Shown: positions 38,285 through 47,348, numbered from the stretch's first letter. The stretch is 64,000 nucleotides of DNA from Roseospira visakhapatnamensis (GCF_014197915.1 NZ_JACIGK010000013.1:1-64000), one strand, 5' to 3'. A program made the numbers and translations. The notes: generated from the sequence alone by a model not told the origin.

Positions 38285-39979
38285 CTATTCCGCCGCCGCC
38301 CGCGCCTGTCCCCGCCGCGACCGGTTGACGGCCGAGAGGATGGCGTTCAGCGACGCCTGAACGATGTTGGTGTGGCGCCCGACCCCGTACAGCAGGGTCC
38401 CGTCGCCCGCCTTCATCTCGACGTACGCGTAGGCATGGGCGTTGGCACCAACGCCGAGCGCATGCTCGGAGTAGCCGACCACCTCCAGCCCCGTGCCCAG
38501 GTGCCGGCGCAGGGCATCGACGAAGGCATCCAGCGGCCCGTTGCCGGTGCCGCGAATGGCCCGGTCCTCGTCCGTCTCGACCAACACGGCATCCAACACG
38601 CGCACATCCGTGGCATGGGTGTCGGGCACCGTGCGGTATTCCTTGAGCACGATGTCGCCGGGCCGCACCGCCAGATACTCGCGCTCGAAGATCTCCCACA
38701 GGTGCCGGGCGGTGATCTCCGCCTCGGACTCGTCGGTGATCTGCTGGACCACCCCGGCGAATTCCATCTGCAGGCCGCGCGGCATCTGAAGGCCCTGGTC
38801 ACGCTCCAGGATATGGGCCACGCCCCCCTTGCCCGACTGGCTGTTGATGCGGATGACCGCCTCGTAGGTGCGGCCCACGTCGGCCGGATCGATGGGCAGG
38901 TAGGGCACCTCCCACACACCGCTGTTGGACTGGCGCATGGCGCGCAGGCCCTTGTTGATGGCGTCCTGATGCGACCCCGAGAAGGCGGTGAACACCAGCT
39001 CGCCCGCGTAGGGGTGACGCGGATGCACCGGCAGGCGGGTGCAGTATTCCGACATGGTCACCAGGTCAGGCATGTTGGAGCAGTCCAGCCCCGGGTCGAT
39101 GCCCTGGGTGTGCAGGTTCAGGGCAAGCGTGATCAGGTCCACGTTGCCGGTGCGCTCGCCATTGCCGAACAGGGTGCCCTCGACACGTTCGGCCCCGGCC
39201 ATCAACGCGAGTTCCGTGGCGCCCACGGCGGTGCCCCGGTCGTTGTGCGGGTGAACGGAGATGATGACGCTGTCCCGGTTGCGCACATGCCGGCAGAACC
39301 ATTCGATCTGGTCGGCATAGACGTTGGGCGTGGCCATCTCGACGGTGCTGGGCAGGTTGAGGATCATGCGCTTGTCGGGTGTCGGCTCGAACACGTCCAT
39401 GACCGCCTCGCAGATCTCGACGGCGAAATCGAGTTCCGTGCCCGTGAAGCTCTCCGGCGAGTACTGGTACAGGATTTCGGTATCCGTCTCGGCGGCCAGC
39501 CTGTGGATGAGCGTCGCGCCCTCGCGGGCGATCTCGATGATGCCCGGGCGGTCGAGGCCGAACACGACTCTGCGTTGCAGGGTGGAGGTCGAGTTATAGA
39601 CGTGAACGATGGCCCGAGGGGCGCCCCTCAGCGCCTCGAACGTCCGCCGGATCAGGTGCTCGCGCGCCTGCACCAGCACCTGCAGGGTCACGTCCTCGGG
39701 CACCATGTCGTTTTCGATCAGATGGCGGGCGAAGTCGAAATCGGTCTGCGAGGCGGCCGGAAAGCCCACCTCGATCTCCTTGAAGCCCATCTCCACCAGG
39801 GCTTTGTACAGGCGCAGCTTGCGTTCGATCCCCATGGGCTCGATCAGCGCCTGGTTGCCGTCGCGGAGATCGACCGAGGCCCAGATGGGCGCGCGATCGA
39901 TGACCGCCGACGGCCAGCGGCGGTCCGTCAAGGCAACGGGAGTGAAGGGCTTGTACTTGGTCGTCGGATCCACGGGCAT
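38285..39979 (-). CDS. leuA: 2-isopropylmalate synthase
   Basis: LeuA condenses acetyl-CoA with 2-oxoisovalerate, opening the leucine pathway. The 564-residue protein is the long form: TIM barrel with DLRDGNQAL near residue 40, the metal motif SVHPHNDRGTAVGA, a linker, and a C-terminal LeuA regulatory dimer domain (leucine feedback). ATG at 39979 has GGAG about 9 bases upstream. A leader of about 400 bases carries a candidate leucine-rich leader peptide and large inverted repeats, suggesting transcription attenuation in addition to feedback inhibition. Confidence 0.96.
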   Translation of the reverse strand: MPVDPTTKYKPFTPVALTDRRWPSAVIDRAPIWASVDLRDGNQALIEPMGIERKLRLYKALVEMGFKEIEVGFPAASQTDFDFARHLIENDMVPEDVTLQVLVQAREHLIRRTFEALRGAPRAIVHVYNSTSTLQRRVVFGLDRPGIIEIAREGATLIHRLAAETDTEILYQYSPESFTGTELDFAVEICEAVMDVFEPTPDKRMILNLPSTVEMATPNVYADQIEWFCRHVRNRDSVIISVHPHNDRGTAVGATELALMAGAERVEGTLFGNGERTGNVDLITLALNLHTQGIDPGLDCSNMPDLVTMSEYCTRLPVHPRHPYAGELVFTAFSGSHQDAINKGLRAMRQSNSGVWEVPYLPIDPADVGRTYEAVIRINSQSGKGGVAHILERDQGLQMPRGLQMEFAGVVQQITDESEAEITARHLWEIFEREYLAVRPGDIVLKEYRTVPDTHATDVRVLDAVLVETDEDRAIRGTGNGPLDAFVDALRRHLGTGLEVVGYSEHALGVGANAHAYAYVEMKAGDGTLLYGVGRHTNIVQASLNAILSAVNRSRRGQARAAAE

Positions 39980-40036
39980 GGACTCGTCTCCGATTGTCGG
40001 CACGGGGCGCGGCCTGGGCGCGCCGGGAGCGGGACT

Positions 40037-40125
40037 GCGATCTTCGATCGCGAAGGGTTGGTCGCAACGTGGCCGTCCTACGGCCGCCGGCTGGCCACGC
40101 ACGAGGCGGCCGGCGACCGACCCTT
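40037..40125 (-). promoter_or_regulatory. Structured part of the leuA leader
   Basis: A 13-base segment at 40053-40065 is complementary to 40113-40125 except for one position. Inside it, CGTGGCC (40068-40074) pairs with GGCCACG (40093-40099), and GGCCGT/ACGGCC (40071-40076 with 40080-40085) forms an alternative hairpin that would compete with that stem. Next to it, toward leuA, is GCGATC-TTC-GATCGC (40037-40051). The set of mutually exclusive stems between the leader peptide and leuA fits an attenuator, but no U-rich terminator tail is visible, so the mechanism is open. Confidence 0.5.
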
Positions 40126-40316
40126 AGTCGCGGCCGCGGCAGGGCCAGCGCCCGACCACGCGCGACGGCCGGACAGAGGCGATCGATCTCGCGCAGACTG
40201 TGGGGATCGTGGGCAACCATGGATCGCGTGACCTTGCGGGATGACGTCGGGGAACCCTGGACTGGATCGAGGGGGTCACCGATCCGCGAAACGCGGGCAC
40301 GGTGCCGGGGCGCTCA

Positions 40317-40382
40317 TCAGCCCCGTAGGGCCAGCGCGAGGTCCAGTCGTAGGATCGACGTCATATGCGGCATGGTCTGCAT
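40317..40382 (-). CDS. Candidate leucine-rich leader peptide of leuA
   Basis: A 21-codon frame on the leuA strand encodes a peptide whose last twelve residues are I-L-R-L-D-L-A-L-A-L-R-G, followed by two stops in a row (TGA TGA). Five of the ten residues after Ile are or alternate with leucine, and two of the five codons are CTA, rarely used in such GC-rich genomes. A stem CGGGGC/GCCCCG (40306-40311 with 40320-40325) covers the end of the frame. No Shine-Dalgarno is present; a TTGACG at 40416-40421 with a weak -10 would place the transcript start close to the first ATG, so a leaderless peptide is possible. Internal ATGs at 40373 and 40364 are alternatives. Confidence 0.6.
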   Translation of the reverse strand: MQTMPHMTSILRLDLALALRG

Positions 40383-40391
40383 GGTTCGGTG

Positions 40392-40421
40392 ACGATGGGG
40401 CAGCCGGGCGGGCGCCGTCAA
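40392..40421 (-). promoter_or_regulatory. Weak promoter candidate for leuA
   Basis: On the minus strand TTGACG (40416-40421) is followed after 18 bases by CATCGT (40392-40397), a poor -10 match. The expected start of transcription would be about 40383-40386, immediately at the leader-peptide ATG. The -35 element is good; the -10 is not. Confidence 0.35.
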
Positions 40422-40711
40422 CCTCAAAAACTCGAGTCGTCACGCAAGAGCGGGCTTGGCGACGATCGCGTCCCGGACACCTCCCCCGCCGAGCCCACAA
40501 CGCCCCGTCATACCGGAGGCGGATGAGTGTGACTCATCCGCCGCTAGTATAAGCATCTATGCACGGATTTGCGGATCCCCTCGCCATGAGCTTTCCGTAA
40601 TCCGAGTTCGGAGCCCTGGCCAGAGTAGCGCGTGCATGTTTCCTGGGGTGCCGTGCGGTTTTCGTGCTACCATCCAATAGTTTTGAGGGTTGCCAGTGCG
40701 CGTGAGTCAGT
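40422..40711. other. Intergenic region between the leuA leader and the sensor kinase
   Basis: No gene is supported. The only clear structure is the inverted repeat listed at 40518-40542 and a TATAAG/TATACT-like box around 40548-40553 that could be a -10 on either strand without a matching -35. The kinase gene start at 40712 has no strong ribosome-binding site. Confidence 0.4.
40518..40542. repeat. Perfect 11-3-11 inverted repeat
   Basis: GGCGGATGAGT (40518-40528) and its exact complement ACTCATCCGCC (40532-40542) flank GTG. It lies about 97 bases upstream of the leuA -35 candidate and 170 bases before the kinase start. With no T run on either side it is more like a protein-binding site or a cruciform than a terminator. 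Confidence 0.75.
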
Positions 40712-43700
40712 ATGTCCAACACGGCATCAACACCGTTCTGTTTCGCCTGCCTGGCGATCAGTCTGTTGTTTTTTTGTGCTGTTCAGTGTTTGACCATCGC
40801 CACCGCCGGCGCCTCCGACCCACCGCGCCCTGACCCGATCGTCGCCGCCGTCCCCAAGGCCCTGCCGCCCCTGTACAGCCGGACCATGAACGGGGTGGCG
40901 GCCGGCTTGGCCGTGGACGTGTTCAATGACATCGCCGGACGCGCCAATCTGACCGTCGTCTATCGGGTCCTGGACAGCTGGGATGACGTGCGGGAGGCGC
41001 TGGAGAGCGGCACGGCGGATGTCGTTCCCCTGATGGAGATCACGAACCAGACCGCGCCCTTCGCCAGGTTTACCCGCCCCCTGGAGCAGTACGACGTGGT
41101 CATGGTCCGTCGGGTGGAGAACACAGAGCTGACGGGATTGTCCGACCTGTCGGGCCGCGTGGTCGGGGTGGTGCGGACGGCGTTGGCGGTGCCGGTCCTG
41201 GCCGGGCGCCCCAAGCTGTTCACGCGACCCTACACGGACGAAAAACGCGGACTTGATGCCCTTCTTCAGGGCGGGATCGATGTCCTGGTGATTCCGGAGC
41301 CCGCGTTTCTCAAACTGGCGCGGGCCGTTCGCGTCCAAGACCAGGTGCGATCCTTCGGTCCGCCGCTGGCCACGGTCGAGCGGGCCATCGCGGTGCGCAA
41401 GACGGACCCGGCCTTGCTGGCGCGCCTGGACGCGGTCGTCGGCGACTACGTGGGCTCGGCGGATCACGTCGCGCTTCAGGAAAAGTGGGGCGACGATGGG
41501 CGGGGGAAGCCCCCGCTGTTCATGGTGGCCTGGATCGCCGTCCTGATCATCTCGGCACTGGTGGTCACCATCGCGATCTGGAAAGCGCGCCATGGCCCCT
41601 CGGCCCATCCGATCTTCTTCTCGGAAACCGACGGTCGCGCGTTGGGAGTCCGTTTGCGGCGCCTGGGCCTGGTCCTGACCGCCATCCTGGTCTTGTCCAT
41701 CGCCGCCATCGCCGGGTCGACGCTCACGCTTCTCTATGGGGTCGCGTTCGAGAAGCAGCGGGAACGCCTGGTGGAAATGGTGCGAAGTCAGGCCCGGCTG
41801 ATGCAGGCGATGGCCACGTTCGACGAGAGGCACGCCACCTATCCAGGGGGATCGACCGCGGCCACGTTGCAGCAGATCAGGGCCGGACTGTCCAGCTATC
41901 CGGGTATCGGCGAGTTCACCCTGGCCCGGCGCGTCGAGGACAGCATCGTCTTCATCGTGCGCCAGCGCGCCTGGGACCGCTACCAGCCATCCCCGATCCC
42001 GCTCGACTCCGATCTGGCCGAGCCAATGCGCCAAGCCCTGCTGGGCCAGTCCGGTACCCTGATCGGCAAGGACTATCGAGGGGTCACCGTGCTGGCGGCC
42101 TTCGCGCCCGTGCCGATCCTGAACCTGGGCGTGGTGGCCAAGGTGGATATCCACGAAATCCGGGCCCCCTTCATCGAGGCGGGCCTGACCACGGCGGCCA
42201 TCGGCGTCCTGGTCATCGTGCTCGGGACCACCGGGTTCGTCACGGTCGGCGATCCCCTGGTGCGCCAGCTCGTGGAGCGAGAACGCTGGTTCGCGGCGAT
42301 CATCCAGCATGCCGGGGTCGGGATCGCGCTGATCGACGTGGCCACAGGACGCATTGTCAACGCCAACGACCGCTACGCCGCGATCCTGAAGCGCGCTCCG
42401 GACACGCCCGGGCAACAGCCCTTCATGGATACCCTGGACGCCTTCGAGGCCCCATCCATGACCCGCGACCTGGGGCGCATGGTCACGGGCGAGATCACCC
42501 GGTTCACGACGGAAGGCCGTCTGCAAAGCCGGGACCAGGCCGTCGCCTGGGTGAAACTCACGGCGTCGGCCACCTGGAAGACAGGAGAGCGGCCCGCTCG
42601 CCTGGTCCTGGTGGTGGACGACATCACCGAACGCAAGCAGGCCGAGGAGACGGTCAACAAGTTCTTCGACCAGCCCATGAACCTGCATCTGATCGCCGGC
42701 ATGGACGGCATCATTCACCGCGTCAACGCGGGCTGGGAACGCACGCTGGGTTACCCCCCCGACCAGTTGGTCGGTCGGGCCTTCATGGATATGGTCCACC
42801 CCGACGACGTTGACGCGAGCAGGGCGGAAATGGACAGGCTGAGGCGCGGAGACATCACGTACGGGTTCGAAAATCGCTATCGGCACCGCTCGGGAGAGTA
42901 CCGCTGGCTTGTCTGGTCGGCTATCGCCGCCACCAATGAAGATCGCCTGTTCGCCGTGGCGAGCGACATCACGGACCGCAAGATATCCGAGGACTCTCTC
43001 AGGAAAAGCGAGGAAACGTTTGAATGGTTCCTGGACGTCATCGATGACGTCGTCTGGTTGGGAAGCGAAAACCACCTGGAGTTCATCAGCAATTCATGTG
43101 AGCGAATTTTCGGCTATCCCAAGGAAACCTTCCTGCATGATCCGACGATCTGGGTCCGCGCCATCCATCCCGATGACCGCGCGGCGGTCCAGGCCGACCT
43201 GGGTGGGACGCGCACTCCGGGAACGCTGCATCAGCAGTACCGCATCCTGCGGGCCGACGGCTCGGTCCGCTGGCTGGACGACCGCAGGAGCTTCGAACTG
43301 GATGCGGATGGCCAGATCACGCGCATGGGCGGGGTGACCACGGACATCACCAAACGCAAGGCACTGGAAACGGACCTGGCCGAGAAGACCAAGACCCTGG
43401 AGGAGTCGAACAACGATCTCCAGCAATTCGCCCACATCGCGTCTCACGACCTGCGAGAACCCCTGCGAATGGTGGCGTCCTTCATGCAGCTCCTGGAGCG
43501 GAACTATGCGGAAAGCCTGGACGACAGGGCGCGGGAATACATCGGCTTCGCCGTGAACGGCGCGAAGCGCATGGACGCGCTGATCACCGATCTCTTGTCC
43601 TTCTCCCGGGTCCAGAGCCACGGACGGGCCATGACCGCCGTGGACTCGGACGCCCTGTTGAAGGAAGCCCTGGAGAACCTCGCCCCGCGCATCACCGAGG

Positions 43701-44086
43701 CGGCGGCGACCATCGACCACACCAGCCTGCCCCGGGTCCTGGCCGACGGTCCGCAGTTGATCCAGGTGTTCCAGAACCTGGTGGGCAATGCCCTGAAGTA
43801 CCGCGCGCCGGACCGGCCGGTGACGATTCGCATCGGCGCCACCCAATCCGATCAGATCGCGACCTTCACCGTCCGGGACACCGGCATCGGCATCGACCCC
43901 CAATATCACGACCAGATCTTCCGCATCTTCCAGCGGCTGCATGGGCGCGAGGCATACGGCGGCGGCACCGGCGTCGGCCTGGCGGTCTGCAAGCGGATCG
44001 TGGATCGCCACGGCGGGCGCATCTGGGTGGACTCCGCGCCGGGCCAGGGCAGCACCTTCGCCTTCACCCTGCCCCTGGCCCCGTGA
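40712..44086 (+). CDS. Sensor histidine kinase with periplasmic SBP_bac_3 domain and PAS repeats
   Basis: The 1124-residue protein starts with a signal or membrane segment (about 8-30), then a family 3 solute-binding domain (about 45-262: GLAVDVFNDIAGRANLTVVYRVLDSW, ALESGTADVVPLMEI in parts) and membrane segments near 267-290, 315-340 and 490-512 with a second extracytoplasmic domain between the last two. Three PAS domains follow (about 525-650, 655-765, 770-895, each ending with a DDITER/DITDRK/DITKRK-type motif), then HisKA with His912 in IASHDLREPLR and HATPase_c with NLVGNALKYRA, DTGIGI and GTGVGLAVC. It resembles BvgS-type sensors without receiver domains. No response regulator is adjacent. 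Confidence 0.88.
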   Translation: MSNTASTPFCFACLAISLLFFCAVQCLTIATAGASDPPRPDPIVAAVPKALPPLYSRTMNGVAAGLAVDVFNDIAGRANLTVVYRVLDSWDDVREALESGTADVVPLMEITNQTAPFARFTRPLEQYDVVMVRRVENTELTGLSDLSGRVVGVVRTALAVPVLAGRPKLFTRPYTDEKRGLDALLQGGIDVLVIPEPAFLKLARAVRVQDQVRSFGPPLATVERAIAVRKTDPALLARLDAVVGDYVGSADHVALQEKWGDDGRGKPPLFMVAWIAVLIISALVVTIAIWKARHGPSAHPIFFSETDGRALGVRLRRLGLVLTAILVLSIAAIAGSTLTLLYGVAFEKQRERLVEMVRSQARLMQAMATFDERHATYPGGSTAATLQQIRAGLSSYPGIGEFTLARRVEDSIVFIVRQRAWDRYQPSPIPLDSDLAEPMRQALLGQSGTLIGKDYRGVTVLAAFAPVPILNLGVVAKVDIHEIRAPFIEAGLTTAAIGVLVIVLGTTGFVTVGDPLVRQLVERERWFAAIIQHAGVGIALIDVATGRIVNANDRYAAILKRAPDTPGQQPFMDTLDAFEAPSMTRDLGRMVTGEITRFTTEGRLQSRDQAVAWVKLTASATWKTGERPARLVLVVDDITERKQAEETVNKFFDQPMNLHLIAGMDGIIHRVNAGWERTLGYPPDQLVGRAFMDMVHPDDVDASRAEMDRLRRGDITYGFENRYRHRSGEYRWLVWSAIAATNEDRLFAVASDITDRKISEDSLRKSEETFEWFLDVIDDVVWLGSENHLEFISNSCERIFGYPKETFLHDPTIWVRAIHPDDRAAVQADLGGTRTPGTLHQQYRILRADGSVRWLDDRRSFELDADGQITRMGGVTTDITKRKALETDLAEKTKTLEESNNDLQQFAHIASHDLREPLRMVASFMQLLERNYAESLDDRAREYIGFAVNGAKRMDALITDLLSFSRVQSHGRAMTAVDSDALLKEALENLAPRITEAAATIDHTSLPRVLADGPQLIQVFQNLVGNALKYRAPDRPVTIRIGATQSDQIATFTVRDTGIGIDPQYHDQIFRIFQRLHGREAYGGGTGVGLAVCKRIVDRHGGRIWVDSAPGQGSTFAFTLPLAP

Positions 44087-44132
44087 CCGTGAGTCCGGCG
44101 GAACCGGTCCCGCGCGGCCCGCGGTCGGCGCC

Positions 44133-44903
44133 TCAGCTCATCCAGTTGCCGCCATCGACGTTGAGCGTCTGGGCGACGACGTATTCGGCGTCGTCCGAGG
44201 CCAGGAACACGGCCGCCCCGGCGTAGTCCTCCGGCTTGCCCATGCGCCCGTACGGCACGGCCTCGCCGACCAGGCGTTTCTTCTCGCCGATCGGGCGCCC
44301 CTCGTACTCGGCGAACTTGGCGTCGACATGGTCCCACATCGGCGTGTCGACGACACCGGGGGCGATGCCGTTCACCCGAATCCCGTGGCGGATCAGATCC
44401 AGACCGGCCGACTGGGTGAGGCTGAGCACCGCCGCCTTGCTGGCGCAGTAGACCCCCACCAGGCCCTCGCCCCGGCGTCCGGCCTGGGAACTGAAGTTGA
44501 TGATGCGACCGCCGGTGCCCTGGGCCACCATCTGGCGGGCGGCGGCCTGCAACGTGAACAACAGGCCCTCGACGTTGACGGCGAACACCGTGCGATAACT
44601 CTCGCGCGTGATCTCCAGGATCGGCGCCAGGTCGAAAACACCGGCGTTGTTGACCAGGATGTCCAGCGCGCCGAAGGTCTCCACCGTCGTCTTGATGGCG
44701 GCGTCGATCGACTCCGGCCTGGTGACGTCGAGCTGGACGCCGATCGCGCCGTGTCCGACCTCCGCCGCCGCCTTGTGGACCGCGTTGTCGGCGATGTCGG
44801 CGAGCACGACCCTGGCGCCTTCCTCGGCGTACCGCATGGCGACGGCGAGTCCGATGCCGCGCGCCGCGCCGGTGATCAGGGCCACCTTGTTCTGGAGCTT
44901 CAT
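44133..44903 (-). CDS. smoS: SDR polyol dehydrogenase, SmoS type
   Basis: The 256-residue short-chain dehydrogenase has the NAD-binding TGAARGIG, the NNAG motif in LVNNAGVFDLAPI and the catalytic S...Y-x3-K (SSQAGRRGEGLVGVYCASK in parts). Segments such as VFDLAPI-EITRESY, GVVDTPMWDHVDAKFAEYE and the end NVDGGNWMS closely recall Rhodobacter sorbitol/galactitol dehydrogenase SmoS, which oxidises D-sorbitol to fructose and galactitol to tagatose. GAGG precedes the ATG by 7 bases. It is the last gene of the leftward tagK-galM-smoS unit, 80 bp after galM. Confidence 0.88.
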   Translation of the reverse strand: MKLQNKVALITGAARGIGLAVAMRYAEEGARVVLADIADNAVHKAAAEVGHGAIGVQLDVTRPESIDAAIKTTVETFGALDILVNNAGVFDLAPILEITRESYRTVFAVNVEGLLFTLQAAARQMVAQGTGGRIINFSSQAGRRGEGLVGVYCASKAAVLSLTQSAGLDLIRHGIRVNGIAPGVVDTPMWDHVDAKFAEYEGRPIGEKKRLVGEAVPYGRMGKPEDYAGAAVFLASDDAEYVVAQTLNVDGGNWMS

Positions 44904-44983
44904 GTCATGTCCTCGCTGCGTGTTGGGGCGGCCTCCGGGGCGAACCCGGACGGAGGAGGCGCCGGGATGGGAGGCGGTCCGGG

Positions 44984-45991
44984 TCACGGCGCCGTGAAAC
45001 GGTACTCGCAGGTATGGGTGTAGGTGTCGCCCGGCCGGAGGACGACCGAGGGGAAATGCGGACGGTTCACCGAGTCGGTGAAGCGATAGGACTCCAGGCA
45101 GAACCCGGCGCGGGGACCGTGTGCCTGCCCCTCGAGTCCCGGCGCGGCCTGGAACAGGGCCGACCCACTGTAAAACAGAAGACCGGGCTGGTCGGTCGCG
45201 ACCTCCAGGGCCAGGGCATGGTCGGGCGCCAGGACCCGCGCCACGGGCCGCGTCACCCCCACCGGGCCATCGAGCACGAAGTTGATATCGTAGTCGATGC
45301 CCCCGTCGGCGACCCGCCGCGCGGCGCGGAAGTCGTACGGTGTGCCCTCGACGGCCCGGATCTCGCCCGTGGGGATCAGGGTCGGGTGTGCCGGCGTATA
45401 GAAGCCCGCGTGAACCTGAAGCCGGTGGTCCCCGGCATCGGCGCCCTCGGCCAGCGTGAAATAGCTGTGATTGGTCAGGTTGAGCACCGTCGGCGCGTCC
45501 GTGCGCCCGGTCATCTCCAGCCGCAGGGTCGCGGGGTCGGACAGGGTGTACAGGCAGGTGACGTCCACCCGGCCCGGATAGCCCTGATCGCCGTCCGGCG
45601 ACGTCAGGGCCAGAAGCACCGATGTGTCCGTGGCGGCGACCACCTGCCAGGGCTGGCGCGAGAACCCGCGCGGACCACCGTGAAGGTGGACGTTGCCGTC
45701 GCCATTGATCGGCAACTGGTGGCCGACGCCGTCCAGGGTGAACCGCCCGTCGGCGATGCGATTGCAGCACCGCCCCACGACTCCCCCGAGGTAGCAGGGG
45801 TTGTCACGGTAGGCATTCGGATCCTCGTATCCCAGAACCACCCGGCGGGTCCCGCCGGCGCGCAGGGGGACCGTCAGATCCCGCACCGTGGCGCCCCAGT
45901 TCAGAATCGACGCGGTCGCGCCCGCCGGTGTCGTCAGGCGAACCTCCCGCACGGGCACGCCGTCCGGCGCCCCTGTCTCGCGAACCGTCAT
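44984..45991 (-). CDS. galM: Aldose 1-epimerase family protein
   Basis: The 335-residue protein interconverts sugar anomers. Family features are LNWGATVRDLTVPL near residue 28, the substrate histidine in NLTNHSYFTLAEG, DINFVLDG, and a C-terminal GFCLESYRFTDSVNRPHFPSVVL with the catalytic Glu followed by PGDTYTHTCEYRF. The start overlaps the sugar-kinase stop (ATGA), so it is translationally coupled to it. In a polyol cluster it probably serves the ketose or hexose intermediates; the natural substrate is unknown. Confidence 0.9.
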   Translation of the reverse strand: MTVRETGAPDGVPVREVRLTTPAGATASILNWGATVRDLTVPLRAGGTRRVVLGYEDPNAYRDNPCYLGGVVGRCCNRIADGRFTLDGVGHQLPINGDGNVHLHGGPRGFSRQPWQVVAATDTSVLLALTSPDGDQGYPGRVDVTCLYTLSDPATLRLEMTGRTDAPTVLNLTNHSYFTLAEGADAGDHRLQVHAGFYTPAHPTLIPTGEIRAVEGTPYDFRAARRVADGGIDYDINFVLDGPVGVTRPVARVLAPDHALALEVATDQPGLLFYSGSALFQAAPGLEGQAHGPRAGFCLESYRFTDSVNRPHFPSVVLRPGDTYTHTCEYRFTAP

Positions 45992-46980
45992 GCCGTGTCC
46001 CCTCGTGCCGTGCCCGAGACCATGCCCGAGGTCGTGACGGCAACGTGCCGCCGCGCCGCGAAGGTCTCGATGTCGTGTTCCGTGGACGTGCCTTCCATCG
46101 GCCCCTTGCGTGTCACGGCCAGCGCGCCCGCAGCGGCGGCCAGACGCAACGCCCGCGCCGGCGCCAGGCCGCGCAGCCAGGCCGTCACGAAGGTGGCGCC
46201 AAAGCAGTCGCCCGCGCCGGTCGGATCCACCTCGGTCACGGCGAAGGCCGGGTGGTGCACCGTGGACTCGCCGTCGTAGTAGCTCGCGCCGTCCGCGCCG
46301 CGCTTCAGGACGACGGCCGTGACGCCGAGGTCGAGGATCTCGGCGATCGCGTCCTCTTCCTCGGTGGCCGTCGACAACAGGAACAGCTCCGGCCCGCTGG
46401 GCAGAAAGACATCGGACTCGCCCAGAATTGTCTCCAAGGCCGCCCGCATGCCCGACAGCGTCAGCATTTCCTTGCGGACGTTGGGGTCGAAGGAGACGGT
46501 GCCACCGCGCGCCTTCACCCGGTCCATGGCGTGGCGGATCAACGCCACGATGGACTCCGAGAACAGCGACGACCCCATGACATGCAGGTGATCGGCGCTG
46601 TCCAGCAGACGATCGCCCTCCGTCGACCGCGTGATCCGCCCGCAGGCGCTGTGCTTGATGTTGAAGACGAAGTCGCGTTCCCCGTCGGAGCGATAGCGCA
46701 CGAAGGCGCTGCCGGTGACCCCCTCCGGCGCCACCGTGACGGCGGATACGTCGGCCCCGTCGGCCCTGAGCCGCTCCATGTTGAGGTGGCCGAAGTCGTC
46801 CGGCCCGACACAACTGATGAGCCCGCACGGCTGGCCGAGACGCGCCACCTGATCAATGAAGATCGCCGGCGCCCCCGAGGGATAGGGTCCGATGAGCGAC
46901 AGCGGCTCCCGGAATCCGTCCCCCGGCTCCGTGGCCATGATCTCGACAACGATTTCGCCGACCGCGACGATCTTTTTCAT
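45988..46980 (-). CDS. tagK: PfkB-family sugar kinase, tagatose kinase type
   Basis: The 330-residue ribokinase-family enzyme carries the N-terminal VGEIVVEIMATEPGDGF and GPYPSGAPAIFIDQVARLG, and the C-terminal anion-hole motif DPTGAGDCFGATF with the catalytic Asp. The N-terminal motifs match the tagatose kinase described in Agrobacterium galactitol catabolism, so phosphorylation of D-tagatose to tagatose-6-phosphate is the best guess. A kinase acting on tagatose-6-phosphate (giving the bisphosphate needed by GatY) is the alternative. It is the first gene of the leftward unit from the shared control region. Confidence 0.82.
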   Translation of the reverse strand: MKKIVAVGEIVVEIMATEPGDGFREPLSLIGPYPSGAPAIFIDQVARLGQPCGLISCVGPDDFGHLNMERLRADGADVSAVTVAPEGVTGSAFVRYRSDGERDFVFNIKHSACGRITRSTEGDRLLDSADHLHVMGSSLFSESIVALIRHAMDRVKARGGTVSFDPNVRKEMLTLSGMRAALETILGESDVFLPSGPELFLLSTATEEEDAIAEILDLGVTAVVLKRGADGASYYDGESTVHHPAFAVTEVDPTGAGDCFGATFVTAWLRGLAPARALRLAAAAGALAVTRKGPMEGTSTEHDIETFAARRHVAVTTSGMVSGTARGDTA

Positions 46981-47150
46981 GACTGCAGTCTTTCGCTCAC
47001 CGTAAGGGGTTTCGCCGGGCCGAGCCCGGTCGAGCGACGGTCAGGCCCTGCCATGCGCTGACGGTCCGGACGGTGCCAGCCCCGCCCATGTCCGCGGATC
47101 GCCTCCGCGCGGCTCCCGCAGGGCAGTGACCGTGCGACTCAAAAAGAGCA

Positions 47151-47164
47151 CGTGTCAATAAATT
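47151..47164 (-). promoter_or_regulatory. TATTGACACG motif facing tagK
   Basis: On the minus strand the sequence AATTTATTGACACG shares eleven consecutive bases (TTATTGACACG) with the motif at 47418-47430 on the other strand. It lies 171 bases before the tagK start. It may be a -35 element, an operator, or both. Confidence 0.5.
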
Positions 47165-47336
47165 ATTTTTCGTCCGATAAATTATGATGTCCACCCATGG
47201 CGCATGGGAGGACGGCACGGGTCAAGACGCATGTCGCGCCCGATGTCACCGCGCGGGGTTTCTGAGGCCATGGGTATGATTCCCGGCCTCGACACCCAAT
47301 GCGAAGCATTTCTGCAATCATGGGGCGCGCGATCGT

Positions 47337-47348
47337 CCTATCGATAGG
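47337..47348. promoter_or_regulatory. 12-bp perfect palindrome with central CG
   Basis: CCTATCGATAGG is a perfect palindrome centred on CG, flanked on both sides by GGCGCG/CGCGCC blocks. LacI-family operators are typically palindromes centred on CG, and a LacI-type gene lies at the end of the cluster, so this is a candidate operator. Confidence 0.4.

Noticed and set aside
39980-40316. Extended N-terminus for leuA or a separate gene at 39594-40220
   Set aside because: The frames are Arg/Ala-rich without family similarity; the conserved LeuA start and a ribosome-binding site are at 39979, and the region is better explained as a leader.
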